Assembly (NCBI GenBank): GCA_016713625.1
Contig: JADJOT010000011.1
Span: forward strand, 1-64,000
Direction of reading: 5' to 3'
Length of the DNA stretch: 64,000 bases
Origin: Candidatus Accumulibacter affinis
GTDB lineage: Bacteria > Pseudomonadota > Gammaproteobacteria > Burkholderiales > Rhodocyclaceae
The stretch's first letter is position 1. Every line of letters begins with the position of its first letter. Below the pieces are notes generated by a model, which was given only the letters and a program-made list of their open reading frames with translations, had not been told where the DNA came from and did no database searches. The position numbers and the translations under genes are program-made. Positions 36,629-45,385 of the stretch are shown here, one piece after another.

Positions 36629-37021
36629 TCAAATGACCGAGACCAGGAAGCCGAGAGGGCTGCGCGTCAGCGCGACCGAGACGATGTAGGCAAACGCAGT
36701 CAGCGCCGCGACCAGAAAAATTGCCCGCTGAGCTTTGCTGTGGCCGCGCTTGAGAGCCATTGTGCCGCAGCCGATGTAGATCAGCAGGCCGACCACTTTG
36801 GCGGTCAACCAGGCGCTGGTGAATGGATACTGCGAGCTGAGCACTGCCATGGCGACCGCGCTGCCGAGCAGAACGGTGTCCACGATGTGTGGCAACACCC
36901 TTGCGGGCCGTCGCTGCAGGTACGGCGAGTCCCGCAGCATCGATAATCCACGCACCAGGAAACCGCTGCCGCTGAGTACGACACAAGCGATGTGCAGCTG
37001 TTTCAGGATCAGATAGCTCAT
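36629..37021 (-). CDS. SirB2 family membrane protein
   Basis: 130 aa, four transmembrane helices, no signal peptide. Starts MSYLILKQLHIACVVLSG, with the characteristic HIACV and later RPARVLPHIVDTVLL patterns of the SirB family, whose biochemical function is unknown. Its ATG overlaps the TGA of the upstream membrane-protein gene by four bases, indicating translational coupling. Last gene of a four-gene operon (hemerythrin, DUF2249, large membrane protein, SirB2). Confidence 0.88.
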   Translation of the reverse strand: MSYLILKQLHIACVVLSGSGFLVRGLSMLRDSPYLQRRPARVLPHIVDTVLLGSAVAMAVLSSQYPFTSAWLTAKVVGLLIYIGCGTMALKRGHSKAQRAIFLVAALTAFAYIVSVALTRSPLGFLVSVI

Positions 37022-38325
37022 CACCGGCTTGCTGTGGCAGGCGTAGCCGGCAGCATGGCAGCAATTTTCTGACCTTGCTGCCGATAGAAACCGACCGCCG
37101 CCAGCAGGTTGCGAAGCAGCCAGAGATTGGCAATCAGGATCGCCAGGCCTGCCGGATAGGCGAACCATCGCGGCCAGACGACTGCTGCCAACAGCAGCGC
37201 CAAAGCAAGAAAGTGTGCCTGCATCTGATATCTGATCTGCGGCGCGGAGATTACCTTGTTCATGTTCGGTGCCAGGAAGTGCACGCCGCCCAGGTTCTGC
37301 AGGTGCAACCAGACCAGAAAGGGAACAATCTTGTACAACATGCCGATCATCACCGACATGAAGCCGCCAAACAGGGCCAGTACACCGCATAGCCATTCCT
37401 GACGCGCGGTGAGTGACGGCCCACGCACTCCGGTAAACCAGACTGCGCAGGCAGCCAGGGTGCACAGCATGGCCAGGCGCCAGCAATGTTGGGTCGCATC
37501 GAACCTGGCGCGCTTGCTGCAGCGCTGCAGTTGCAGGGTGTGCACCGCAAACGCTGCCACGCTCAGCACGACCGCGCCAGCCAGTAGGCTGGACGGCCCT
37601 GGCCAGCGAGCGGTGACCGTCCAGCAGCATAAAAGCGCCAGCACCAACCAGGCAAAGCAACGCGCAAACCATGCCGGGTAAGGCGGGGTCAACTGAAACA
37701 TCGGGACCACCACAAAGGCGACGGCGGCAAGCAGGACGACTCCCCAACCGACGAAACCCCAGACCAGGTGAAGCGAAGTCAACTGCAGCAGCGGCAATGC
37801 GAAGGCCCCGTCGAGGCCGACGGCCAGCAGTATTCCGAGCCCGACGGTCACGCTCAAACCCGGCAATGCCAACTTCAGGCCGTTTATGGTGGGATTGGTC
37901 GCTGGCACATGGTGCAGGGCATGGCCGGCAGCGCCAATGAAGAGAGCCAGGCCGCTGCCCAGCAGGAGAACGGCCAACCAGAAAGCAGGAGCCTGCTGAC
38001 TCAGGAAGCCGGCGACCAGCAGCAGCGCGCCCAGCGCGATCGTGGCATGCACCACGGGAACCACCAGGCGAGGTCGCAGCAGGTTGGCTCCGGCGAAAAC
38101 CGGCAGAATCTGGATCATCGCTCCGAGCATCACCTGCAGCATGAACCCGACGCTGATCAGGTGCGTCAGCGCCAGGGCAGCCGGTGTCCAGCGTGAGGCA
38201 AACAGATCAGGCCCACCCCACAGCATCAACATGCCGGCGAGAATGGCGAACAGGGGTGCAGTCAGGAAGAAGCGGAACGGTGCGTCAAGAGGTGGCGACT
38301 GTGCAAAGGACAGCAGGGCCTGCAT
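37021..38325 (-). CDS. Polytopic membrane protein, NnrS/haem-copper-oxidase-like
   Basis: 434 aa with about twelve hydrophobic helices and several conserved histidines in the membrane (LTHLISVGFM near residue 53, HATIALG, GHALHHV, LTSLHLVWGF, LVWLHLQNLGG). Spacing recalls NnrS or cytochrome oxidase subunit I-like proteins, which bind haem and act in nitric oxide response, but I cannot assign it firmly. The ATG overlaps the DUF2249 stop by one base. Linkage to hemerythrin, DUF2249 and an FNR box suggests a role in oxygen or NO metabolism. Confidence 0.75.
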   Translation of the reverse strand: MQALLSFAQSPPLDAPFRFFLTAPLFAILAGMLMLWGGPDLFASRWTPAALALTHLISVGFMLQVMLGAMIQILPVFAGANLLRPRLVVPVVHATIALGALLLVAGFLSQQAPAFWLAVLLLGSGLALFIGAAGHALHHVPATNPTINGLKLALPGLSVTVGLGILLAVGLDGAFALPLLQLTSLHLVWGFVGWGVVLLAAVAFVVVPMFQLTPPYPAWFARCFAWLVLALLCCWTVTARWPGPSSLLAGAVVLSVAAFAVHTLQLQRCSKRARFDATQHCWRLAMLCTLAACAVWFTGVRGPSLTARQEWLCGVLALFGGFMSVMIGMLYKIVPFLVWLHLQNLGGVHFLAPNMNKVISAPQIRYQMQAHFLALALLLAAVVWPRWFAYPAGLAILIANLWLLRNLLAAVGFYRQQGQKIAAMLPATPATASR

Positions 38326-38561
38326 TACTTCTTCTTGTGCTCGATGAGGACTGCCACGGTACCGTCTGACCGGCGCTCTGCCTGCCAGGAGAAACCGTTG
38401 ACCTCAAGTGCCCGGTAGAGCGGGTAGGGCTCGCGGGGGAGCAGTACCAGGAGCTTCTGCTGATCAGCGAGACGGTCTAGGGCTTCCATGGTGCGCACCA
38501 TTGGCTCGGGAGGCTCGAGGCCTCGCGCATCGATGACGATATCGGCGGCTGGCTGCTTCAT
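38325..38561 (-). CDS. DUF2249 (TusA-like) small protein
   Basis: 78 aa, TusA-like fold. DIVIDARGLEPPEPMVRT near residues 8-25 has the ARGLEPPEPM signature of DUF2249. The catalytic cysteine of TusA (CPxP) is replaced by EPPEP, so sulfur transfer is unlikely. Such genes usually sit beside hemerythrin domains. ATG at 38561 overlaps the upstream stop by two bases. Confidence 0.88.
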   Translation of the reverse strand: MKQPAADIVIDARGLEPPEPMVRTMEALDRLADQQKLLVLLPREPYPLYRALEVNGFSWQAERRSDGTVAVLIEHKKK

Positions 38562-39019
38562 GTCGGCACTCTCTCTTCTCCCGCGATCTGGCTCTGCAAG
38601 CCTGGCAGCAGAGCGTCCACCTGATCGGCAAGATGTTGGTCGCACATCGGGTAGAGCACGTTCTCTTCCTTGATGTTGTGTTGCTGCATCATGATCAAGA
38701 GTGTTTCGACGCTGCCGGCATAATCTTCGCCATCGCGTGCATCCAGAGCTGACGCCACGCCAGCGAGTAACTGCCGCATCTGCCCGTGTTCTCCGCGCAT
38801 TACCTGCGTAGGTCCCCGATACATACCTGTGCTCTGCTCAAAAAGAGGAAAGAGCAGGGATTCTTCGGCCGTGAAATGATGCCGCATGGCATCCTGAAAG
38901 CGCGCGAACTCAGTCCGCGCCCGTTCCCAGGCGCCGCTGACGACAGCCTGCTCGACCGCAACCAGCAAACCGTCGCAGCAGCGATGATGGTTGGCCATGA
39001 ATTCGGTGATCGCGCGCAT
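38558..39019 (-). CDS. Hemerythrin HHE domain protein
   Basis: 153 aa. Iron-binding HHE helices: MANHHRCCDGLLVAVE near residues 8-23, FQDAMRHHFTAEESLLFPLFE near 41-60, MRGEHGQMRQLL near 75 and MQQHNIKEENVLYPMCDQHL near 111. A two-cysteine stretch (HHRCCD) is unusual at the first helix. Proposed roles for this class are oxygen, NO or iron handling in the cytoplasm. It heads a four-gene operon with an FNR box at 39075-39088, so low oxygen should induce it. ATG at 39019 has AAAGG upstream. Confidence 0.88.
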   Translation of the reverse strand: MRAITEFMANHHRCCDGLLVAVEQAVVSGAWERARTEFARFQDAMRHHFTAEESLLFPLFEQSTGMYRGPTQVMRGEHGQMRQLLAGVASALDARDGEDYAGSVETLLIMMQQHNIKEENVLYPMCDQHLADQVDALLPGLQSQIAGEERVPT

Positions 39020-39046
39020 GCGGAACCTTTCTGAACTAGTATTCCC

Positions 39047-39088
39047 ATTCTCGGGCGAGGCAGGGTGGCCAGCGTTGATCGGTATCAA
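39047..39088 (-). promoter_or_regulatory. FNR box upstream of the hemerythrin operon
   Basis: TTGATCGGTATCAA (39075-39088) matches TTGAT-N4-ATCAA exactly. On the minus strand GAGAAT (39047-39052) is a modest -10, giving a start at 39040 and box centre 39081.5 at -41.5. The -10 is weak, so the exact start is tentative, but the box itself is clear. Confidence 0.78.
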
Positions 39089-39160
39089 AGAATCCTGATG
39101 ATCGTTCGTCGTGTTCGCGGTCCGCAGCGGTCTCGTTTTCTCCTGGGCTGCGTCCATACC

Positions 39161-39202
39161 TTGATTTCGATCAAGACTGGTGCGGCCTTTCCTGCCTATA
39201 GT
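39161..39202 (+). promoter_or_regulatory. FNR-dependent promoter of uspA
   Basis: TTGATTTCGATCAA (39161-39174) is a perfect FNR box. TATAGT (39197-39202) is a good -10, giving +1 at 39209, so the box centre 39167.5 is at -41.5, the class II position. The uspA ATG is at 39235. Confidence 0.87.
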
Positions 39203-39234
39203 AAAGGATTCACTCCACTGTGAAGGAAAATGCC

Positions 39235-39678
39235 ATGTTCAAGCACATCCTTGTTCCAACCGATGGCTCGGAGCTTTCCAAAGAAACCGCTCGTCGGGCA
39301 GTGTCTTTCGCCAAGGAGGCGGGGGCTCGCATTACAGCGTTTTTTGCCAAACCGGAGTACCCGGTCAGCTACTATGGTGAAGGTGCGCTGATCGACCCGA
39401 CGACGCCGGAGATGTTTGCCGAACTTGCCGAGCAGCAGGCACAACAGACTCTGGACTTCGTCGCGCAGCTTTGCCAGGACGCAGGTGTCCAGTTTGCAAA
39501 GCTGTCGCTGACCAGCGACATTCCCTATCAGGCGATCATTGACGCTGCCACCCAGGCCGACTGCGATCTGATCTTCATGGCTTCGCATGGCCGTCGTGGC
39601 TTTACCGCCCTGTTGCTCGGCAGCGAAACCAACAAGGTGCTCACGCACTCCCGGATCCCGGTGCTCGTCTATCGTTGA
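39235..39678 (+). CDS. Universal stress protein UspA family
   Basis: 147 aa. Starts MFKHILVPTDGSELSKETAR; the nucleotide-binding residues appear in PTDGS near residue 8 and GRRGFTALLLGSETNKV near 120. Usp proteins accumulate under starvation, oxidative or anaerobic stress; ATP-binding forms act as phosphate-relay or regulatory partners. ATG at 39235 is preceded by AAGGA at a 7-nt spacing. A class II FNR promoter predicts oxygen-limited induction. Confidence 0.93.
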   Translation: MFKHILVPTDGSELSKETARRAVSFAKEAGARITAFFAKPEYPVSYYGEGALIDPTTPEMFAELAEQQAQQTLDFVAQLCQDAGVQFAKLSLTSDIPYQAIIDAATQADCDLIFMASHGRRGFTALLLGSETNKVLTHSRIPVLVYR

Positions 39679-39926
39679 TCATCGCGGATCGCTCGCCTGG
39701 TCATCGACGCAGCCGCTGCGGCGACGCCGACTCCGGCACGCCGGCGCGGCCGCTGCCAGTTACTCTCCTATCCATGCGCTTACCGGCGCCGCTGCGACCA
39801 TCGCTGGCGTGGCGTAGCCGGCAGTGGCGATCCTGCTGCGGGCAGCCGGCTGCTGGACTGTGGCAAAATGCCTTGATCCACTGAACTTCCGGTGGCCAAA
39901 TGGGCTTGCCTGCAGGAGGAAGACCA
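39679..39926 (+). other. 248-bp intergenic region without a supported gene
   Basis: GC-rich, mostly free of a plausible frame. A signal peptide for the aspartic protease starts at 39927. No terminator hairpin or clear promoter was identified in this stretch. Confidence 0.45.
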
Positions 39927-40607
39927 ATGCATTTTTTTCGATGCGATGACCGAGGCGCCTGGCGGCGCGGCTGGGCAGCGAGTTTGCACGCTGCCTGGCT
40001 ATGCGTGGCCTGTTGGCCTGCGCAGGCAGTTGATGTCGGGCTGGCCGGCGTTTTTCCGGGAAAGGCTTTGCTGACCATCGATGGCGGGGCACCGCGAACG
40101 GTGGCGGTGGGCACGAAAACTGACGAAGGCGTCAAAGTTCTGTCGGTTGATAGTGACACAGCCACCATCGAGGCCGACGGAAAAAAGCGTATGCTGCGGG
40201 TAGGGCAGAATATCGGGTCGCAATCCTCGGGCGAGGGCGGCGCCAAAGCAACATTGACCGCTGATGGCAGTGGCCATTTCGTGACGAGCGGAAGCATCAA
40301 CGGAACCACTGTTCGCTTTCTTGTCGATACAGGTGCCACGATGATCTCGCTGGGTGCCGGTGAGGCGCGACGAATCGGCATTGACGCCAGCAAGGGCCAG
40401 TCGGCGGTGGTCAATACGGCCAATGGGCAGGCAGCGGTGGTTCGTGTCAAGTTGGACAGCGTGCGCGTTGGCGACATCGTTCTGAACAACGTCGACGCCC
40501 TGGTACATCAGCAAGACATGCCGCTGACCCTGCTTGGCATGAGTTTCTTGAACCGTATGGAAATGCAGCGTGATGGTCAGACGATGACCCTCAAGAAACG
40601 CTACTAG
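39927..40607 (+). CDS. Retropepsin-like aspartic protease, TIGR02281 type
   Basis: 226 aa. Residues 1-34 form a signal peptide-like segment ending in ACWPAQA. The catalytic motif is FLVDTGATMISLG near residue 132, as in single-domain retroviral-type proteases that dimerise. The GMSFLNRMEMQRDG region near the C-terminus matches the bacterial clan AA family. The protein should act in the periplasm. ATG at 39927 sits 6 nt after AGGAGGA, and alternative upstream frames are less likely. Confidence 0.87.
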   Translation: MHFFRCDDRGAWRRGWAASLHAAWLCVACWPAQAVDVGLAGVFPGKALLTIDGGAPRTVAVGTKTDEGVKVLSVDSDTATIEADGKKRMLRVGQNIGSQSSGEGGAKATLTADGSGHFVTSGSINGTTVRFLVDTGATMISLGAGEARRIGIDASKGQSAVVNTANGQAAVVRVKLDSVRVGDIVLNNVDALVHQQDMPLTLLGMSFLNRMEMQRDGQTMTLKKRY

Positions 40608-40619
40608 GAGAAACCGAAG

Positions 40620-40883
40620 ATGCGACAACGCGACGAAAAGATTACGATGTTGGGCCGCGAACTTGAACTCTTGATGCGCGAGAGACAGACGTTACTGCAG
40701 GTAGTTGGCGCCACGGCTGCGCTGATCGCATCGTTGGACAGCCGCCTCTTGCCAACGGGCGCTGTAAAGTCTGCGGATCTGGTTTCAAGCACGCTGAATG
40801 CCTTGCCGGATGAAACCTTGCGCGATGCGCTCGCTGCGGTAAGCGCAGAGATCGAGGAGGAAGAGAGTGTTGTCAGCACCTGA
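40620..40883 (+). CDS. Small conserved-looking protein, unknown
   Basis: 87 aa. Begins MRQRDEKITMLGRELELLMRERQTLLQV with a heptad-like coiled-coil (residues 4-35) followed by an acidic C-terminus (SAEIEEEES). No known domain recognised. AGGAG 8 nt upstream. It overlaps the NUDIX gene by 17 nt, indicating coupled translation and one transcript. It may be a small regulator or partner of the NUDIX enzyme. Confidence 0.6.
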   Translation: MRQRDEKITMLGRELELLMRERQTLLQVVGATAALIASLDSRLLPTGAVKSADLVSSTLNALPDETLRDALAAVSAEIEEEESVVST

Positions 40884-41502
40884 AGCGGCGCTATCGTTCG
40901 CCAGCGTCGCCGGCGTGGATGTCGACCGTTTTCGGCTGGCCTTGTACCCCGAGCCTTCCAGATCGCCCTTTATTCTCGAAGACGGCGTCGGTGACGAAGA
41001 GTTGACGCCGGCGGCCGTACTTTTCCCGATCGTCCAGCGAATGGCTGAGCCGACCGTGTTGCTCACGCAGCGCACAGCGCATCTCAAGGATCACCCGGGG
41101 CAGATCAGTTTTCCGGGCGGGCGGCGCGAAGCGGCGGACCCTTCACCCGCGCATACTGCGCTGCGCGAGGCAGCCGAGGAGATCGGTCTCGCGGCGGCGC
41201 ATGTGGACATTCTCGGCTACCTGCCTGAATACCTTACCGCTACCGGCTTTCGCGTGACTCCCGTGGTGGCCGTGGTGACCCCGCCCTTCGACCTGCATCT
41301 CGACACGTTCGAGGTAGCGGAGGCCTTTGAGGTGCCGCTGGCTTTTCTGCTCGATCCCGCCAACCACCAGCGGCACTCGCTGCATTACCGCGGTAAACTT
41401 CGCCAGTATTACGCGATGCCCTATAAGGAGTACTTCATCTGGGGTGCCACGGCCGGAATCATCATGTCCCTCTACCAGGCCCTCGCCATTGCCGCTCGCT
41501 AA
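40867..41502 (+). CDS. NUDIX hydrolase (CoA pyrophosphatase type)
   Basis: 211 aa. The NUDIX box reads GGRREAADPSPAHTALREAAEEIGL near residues 83-107, with the G-x5-E-x7-REUxEExGU pattern intact. The preceding LKDHPGQISFPGGR matches the CoA pyrophosphatase (NudL/YeaB) motif. It cleaves CoA or related nucleotides. GTG start at 40867 after GAGGAGGAAGAGA. The stop TAA is immediately followed by the ISAzo13-like insertion. Confidence 0.9.
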   Translation: MLSAPEAALSFASVAGVDVDRFRLALYPEPSRSPFILEDGVGDEELTPAAVLFPIVQRMAEPTVLLTQRTAHLKDHPGQISFPGGRREAADPSPAHTALREAAEEIGLAAAHVDILGYLPEYLTATGFRVTPVVAVVTPPFDLHLDTFEVAEAFEVPLAFLLDPANHQRHSLHYRGKLRQYYAMPYKEYFIWGATAGIIMSLYQALAIAAR

Positions 41503-41595
41503 GGAACGTTCAAAAAACAAGTTGAGCAATTCGAGTATTTGGTAAGATGACAAGCCTTCCCTTGTATAAGCCTTGTATAAGATTTCTTTCCTCGC

Positions 41596-41997
41596 ATGAA
41601 GCCTTACACTGAAGAAATGGAACGTTTGATGAGGGCGATGTTTTGCCGGCTGTCCGAAAAGGATCGGCGGCGGTATGCGGCGGTTGAAGCCCAGAAATTA
41701 GGATGGGGTGGAAAGGAATATATTTCGAAATTGTTGGGGATAGACTCCAGGACGATCTGCCAAGGCTTGGCGGATTTGAAAGAAATGCAAGAGCCCACGC
41801 CGGGTCGGATCCGTAGGCAGGGGGGCGGCCGCAAATCCATCATCAGCACCACGCCTGAATTGGAAAGCATTTTTTTGAAGTCATCGCTGAGCATACGGCA
41901 GGAAGTCCGCAACACGACATCGTCTGGACGAACCTAAGACCGCAAGGGATAGCCGAGCGAATCACGAAGAAGGGCATTTCGGTGAGTCGGTACATTT
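41596..41997 (+). pseudogene. ISAzo13-family transposase, N-terminal part
   Basis: N-terminal HTH-like region (RRYAAVEAQKLGWGGKEYISKLLGIDSRTICQGL near residue 20-53) typical of ISAzo13 transposases. Continuity with the next stretch (EVIAEHTAGSPQHDIVWTNLRPQG) requires a one-base backward shift at T TTT TTG (41871-41877), which forms a plausible slippery heptamer. The gene then reaches the IS66-like insertion at 41998. The rest resumes at 46192. Confidence 0.8.
41990..41997 (+). repeat. Target duplication GTACATTT, left copy (IS66-like A)
   Basis: GTACATTT here and at 46184-46191 flank the IS66-like element. Eight base pairs is the standard duplication size of the IS66 family, which supports the boundaries. 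Confidence 0.9.
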
Positions 41998-42057
41998 GTA
42001 ACTTCTCAAAAACCCTGGGCAGGAGCATGGCACTGGGTTGGCTTCGGAGCGACGCAC

Positions 42058-42910
42058 TCACCCGCAGAGTACCCGTCTGAAGTGCCTGTCGAGCGGATAG
42101 AGCCAGACGGTCTTGATCGGCAGCAGGGCTTGGTGGTGAACATCGAGCTTGCCGCGGCCGGTGGTTTGACCGAGGCAGATCCAGTTGGCCGCCTGGTAAG
42201 CGGTGCCCGAAAGCGCTCTTGCTCGACGAAGGTTTCGAGCAAGAGCGGCCGGTAACCGTATTGGAGCTGCCAGTCGGCGGCGATCTGCCGGGCGGCGCGA
42301 GCCAAAATGGACGAGGCCAGATTCTTGCATTCAATCCACGGCAGGATGAGGAATCGCGCATTGTTCACGACCCGGTGCAGGTGCTCCTGGCGTTGCGCGG
42401 GCGTCCAGCCGATCTAGCGGTCGCGCGGCTGGGTCTTCCAGGCGGCAGCGAAGCTGAGCAAGGCGACGAGGCGTCCGCCGGCGCGAACGAAGTAGCGCAA
42501 TTGGGCACCGGGCAGCGGTTGATAGCCGAGGTAGTGGTAACGGTCGATGTGCTCGTTGTGCAGCTGCGACTCCGCGCGATGGCTGACCCGGTGCAGTTGC
42601 ATTGCCCCCAGGGCACGAGGGGCCGTCTGCGCGCAGGGGCGCGTCGGGTTCGGCCTGCGCGGTACGACGGTGCCAGGGTTTTCCGTTGTGATTGCCGTTG
42701 CGCGGCGGCGGCAGTTGCAGCAAGCCATCGGTCTGCATGCGCAGCATCGCCACGCGGCAGCTCATCTCCTTGATCCGCCCATCCTCGCGGCACCAGCCGA
42801 GATCGGCACAGACCAAGCGGGACAGCTGCGCGCGCGAGGCGGCAGGATTGGCTGCGATCAGCCGCCGGATCTGGTCGAGCTCCGCGGTGCTGAAGATGCG
42901 CCCGCAATAG
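42058..42910 (-). pseudogene. DUF4338 / DruA-like protein carried by IS66 transposon A
   Basis: DruA-type domain (DUF4338). Family segments lie in order but in several frames: YCGRIFSTAELDQIRRLIA (about 42850-42910), RIKEMSCRVAMLRMQ, RYHYLGYQPLPGAQLRYF, NNARFLILPWIECKNLAS, YRPLLLETFV and the final WLYPLDRHFRRVL. At least three frameshifts disrupt it. The related protein DruA is the diagnostic component of the Druantia anti-phage system, but DruB-DruE are absent, so here it is a transposon accessory gene. Its 5' end is not resolved. Confidence 0.7.
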
Positions 42911-43837
42911 CGAGCGGACGCCGTTTCAGGGGCCGTACGGGAACATTCGCCCCCGTCGGCGTGGCCTCAAAGATCCACTGCGCCAGCGGAGCAATCCGAT
43001 GCCAGCCGAAGACGCGGTCCTGAAGGTATTGCCAGAAGGAAAGTTGGTTCTTGCGGCAGGTCTTCTTGAGGCTGGCGAAGGTATCGCGGCAGCGGCGGCC
43101 GGACGCGCTGCGGGTGGAGCCGCTGATCTTGCGCTTCTTGACGTAGTCGCGGATATCCGACTCACTGAGGTTGTTGTGCAGGGGAAGCTCGGGACGTTGC
43201 AACACGCGCAGCAACTCCTCCCGGTTGCGGCGCATTCGTTTCAGGGCCTGATCGAGGCTGGCATAACCGGTCCGGGTGGCGCAAAGCGTGTCGAAGCGGG
43301 CTTCGATCGCGGCTGCAGGAGTGCCTCCGGCGCTTCCTTGTACGCCTTGAGCGCATCGTAGATCGCCCACAGCTCGCTGCGCGCCGAGGCCAGCGCCTGG
43401 CGTTGCAGATCGTTGAAGCCGAGCAGTTTGGCCAGTACGCGTTCGGCATGGATCCAGCACAGGACGTGGGTCAGCACATCGAACTGCCCGGCGTCATCGC
43501 TGACGATCGCCAGATCGGTGGCGACGCCCTGCTCGACGACGGTACCGAGCAAGACGCCTTCGGTCACCAGGCGAACATGGCGCGGATCGGTGATGGCCTG
43601 CTGAGCCAAGACCGCCTGCCAGGCGGTTTGACCCGTCCATACCGCCGGTGCCAGCGCGGTGAGTGCCTGGAGTTGGGCGCACGGCAGCTTGTGCTCGGCC
43701 AGGTAGGCCAGCGCGGCCTGATTCAGGGTGTAGGCATCGTGCCCGGCACGGAGCAATTCCAGGAAATTGATCCGACTCTTGCTGTCGGTGCTCGCGAACC
43801 AGGCGAAGCGTTCGTTGCCGATATGCGTACAGTACCC
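42858..43837 (-). pseudogene. tnpC: IS66-type transposase A, C-terminal part
   Basis: Reads continuously from the IS4 target repeat: HIGNERFAWFASTDSKSRIN then LLRAGHDAYTLNQAALAYLAEHKLP, VLCWIHAERVLAKLLGFN. A frameshift near 43310 moves to the second frame with LPLHNNLSESDIRDYVKKRK and TFASLKKTCRKNQLSFWQYL, which are the IS66 C-terminal motifs. The N-terminal half is at 45386-46081. Confidence 0.8.
43825..43837 (+). repeat. 13-bp target duplication, left copy (IS4-like)
   Basis: GCGTACAGTACCC, repeated at 45373-45385. IS4-family elements typically duplicate 9-13 bp, so this fixes the insertion boundaries. Removing one copy and the IS restores the transposase frame exactly (GYC-T-HIGNER). Confidence 0.92.
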
Positions 43838-45372
43838 AATGGCACTACCTTAACAGAAAAGTCTTTCCGATCAGATGTATAGAGGTGGGCTGAAGGCCTC
43901 TTGGCGTTATTATTCGGGTGTCGAATCCGATCGAGATTACGTGGAGGATCAGCCCAAATGGATAGTAACAGGGGTCAGCGGCTTGCGGAACAGGTGAAGC
44001 GATTTCGGGCACGTTTTGTCCAGTCAGTGGGATCGGTGCTCGGGGATGTGATTCCTTCGAAGCTTTTGATGGAATGGGCGATGGAAGAAGTTGGTGTCTG
44101 GCGCGAGCGGGTCTATAGTCCGTTCATGACACTGGTGTTGTTTCTCGAACAAGTGCTCGGAGCGGATCACAGCTGCCAGGATGCGGTGGCGCGTGCGCTG
44201 AGCGCTCGGGTGGCGGACGGACAAACCCCGTGCAGCCTGAACACCGGGCCGTACTGCAAGGCACGGGCACGGTTGCCCGTTGAGCTACTGGAGCGTTTGG
44301 GTCGAGAGACTGGCGCGCGGGTGTGTGCGCAGCAACCGGCCGGATGGTTGTGGCATGGGCGCCAAGTTAAGCTGGTCGACGGTAGCACGGTGTCGATGCC
44401 CGACACGGCGGCGAACCAAAAGCGCTTTCCACAGAATCGATCGCAGAAAACGGGTCTGGGTTTTCCTCTCGCACGCCTGGTGGCGATCGTCTCCTTATCC
44501 TGTGGATCCGTCCTGGATTGGGCGGTTGGTCCGTGTCAGGGTAAGGAAACCGGGGAGACCGCGCTCCTGTGGAGTTTGGCGCAAAAGCTGCAGCCTGGTG
44601 ACGTCGTGGTTGCCGATCGCGCCTATGCCGGCTACTTCATGATTGCGTGGTTGATCCAGCAGGGCGGACGTAGTGATTCGCCAGCATCAACGGCGACACA
44701 CCGACTTTCGACGCGGCCAGCAACTGGGTGCGCGCGACCATCTGGTCCCTTGGATGCGCCCCCAGCGTCCGACCTGGATGAGTGAATCAATCTACGCCAG
44801 CATGCCCGAGAGTCTGACCATGCGCGAGGCGCGCGTTGCCGGCTGGACGCTCGCTTCCACACTGATCGACCCGCAGCAGGTGAACAAACGCGAGCTGTTC
44901 GCACTGTACCGCCAGCGCTGGCACGTCGAACTTGACCTACGTTCGATCAAGAACGTCATGCAGATGGACCTCTTGCGTTGCAAGAGCCCCGAGATGGTCG
45001 AGAAGGAGATCGCCGCCCACTTGGTCGGTTACAACCTCGTCCGCGCCGTGATGGCGCAGGCCGCGTCTCTGAGCGCCGTCCTGCCACGGCAATTGAGTTT
45101 CAAGACCGCTCTACAAATCCTCAATGCTTTTGAACAGAACCTGCGGTGCTGCCCCCGCGGGCGCCTCGCCAGTCGCCACGCTTTCGTGCTCGGCGGCATC
45201 GCTCAGGCGCGCCTACCCAACCGACCAGGTCGGGTCGAACCACGTGTCGTCAAGCGAAGACCCAAACCCCGAGCTCTCCTCACTAAGCCCCGGCAGGCGC
45301 TGCAAAAGGGCTTACGCCGCAAACAGCAGTCAATACAGAAGCAAATCGACCAAGGCTTAAGGTAGTGCCATT
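43838..45372 (+). mobile_element. IS4-like insertion sequence (innermost)
   Basis: 1535 bp with inverted repeats AATGGCACTACCTTAA (left) and TTAAGGTAGTGCCATT (right), and a 13-bp target duplication. Contains one IS4-family transposase gene on the plus strand. It lies inside the IS66-like transposase of element A, so this is the most recent of the three insertions. Confidence 0.93.
43958..45365 (+). pseudogene. IS4-family transposase, one frameshift
   Basis: Starts MDSNRGQRLAEQVKRFRARF at 43958 after GGAGG. The DDE residues are visible: DGSTVSMPDT near residue 150, ADRAYAGYFM near 220, and YRQRWHVELDLRSIKN (the Y-2-R-3-E-6-K signature) near 315. The frame shifts near 44660: one missing base in GGGCGGACGTAGTG would restore GADVVIRQHQRRH. 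Joined length is about 468 aa, normal for the family. It cuts and pastes the element; activity depends on whether the indel is real. Confidence 0.86.
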
Positions 45373-45385
45373 GCGTACAGTACCC
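45373..45385 (+). repeat. 13-bp target duplication, right copy (IS4-like)
   Basis: GCGTACAGTACCC, matching 43825-43837. Confidence 0.92.
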
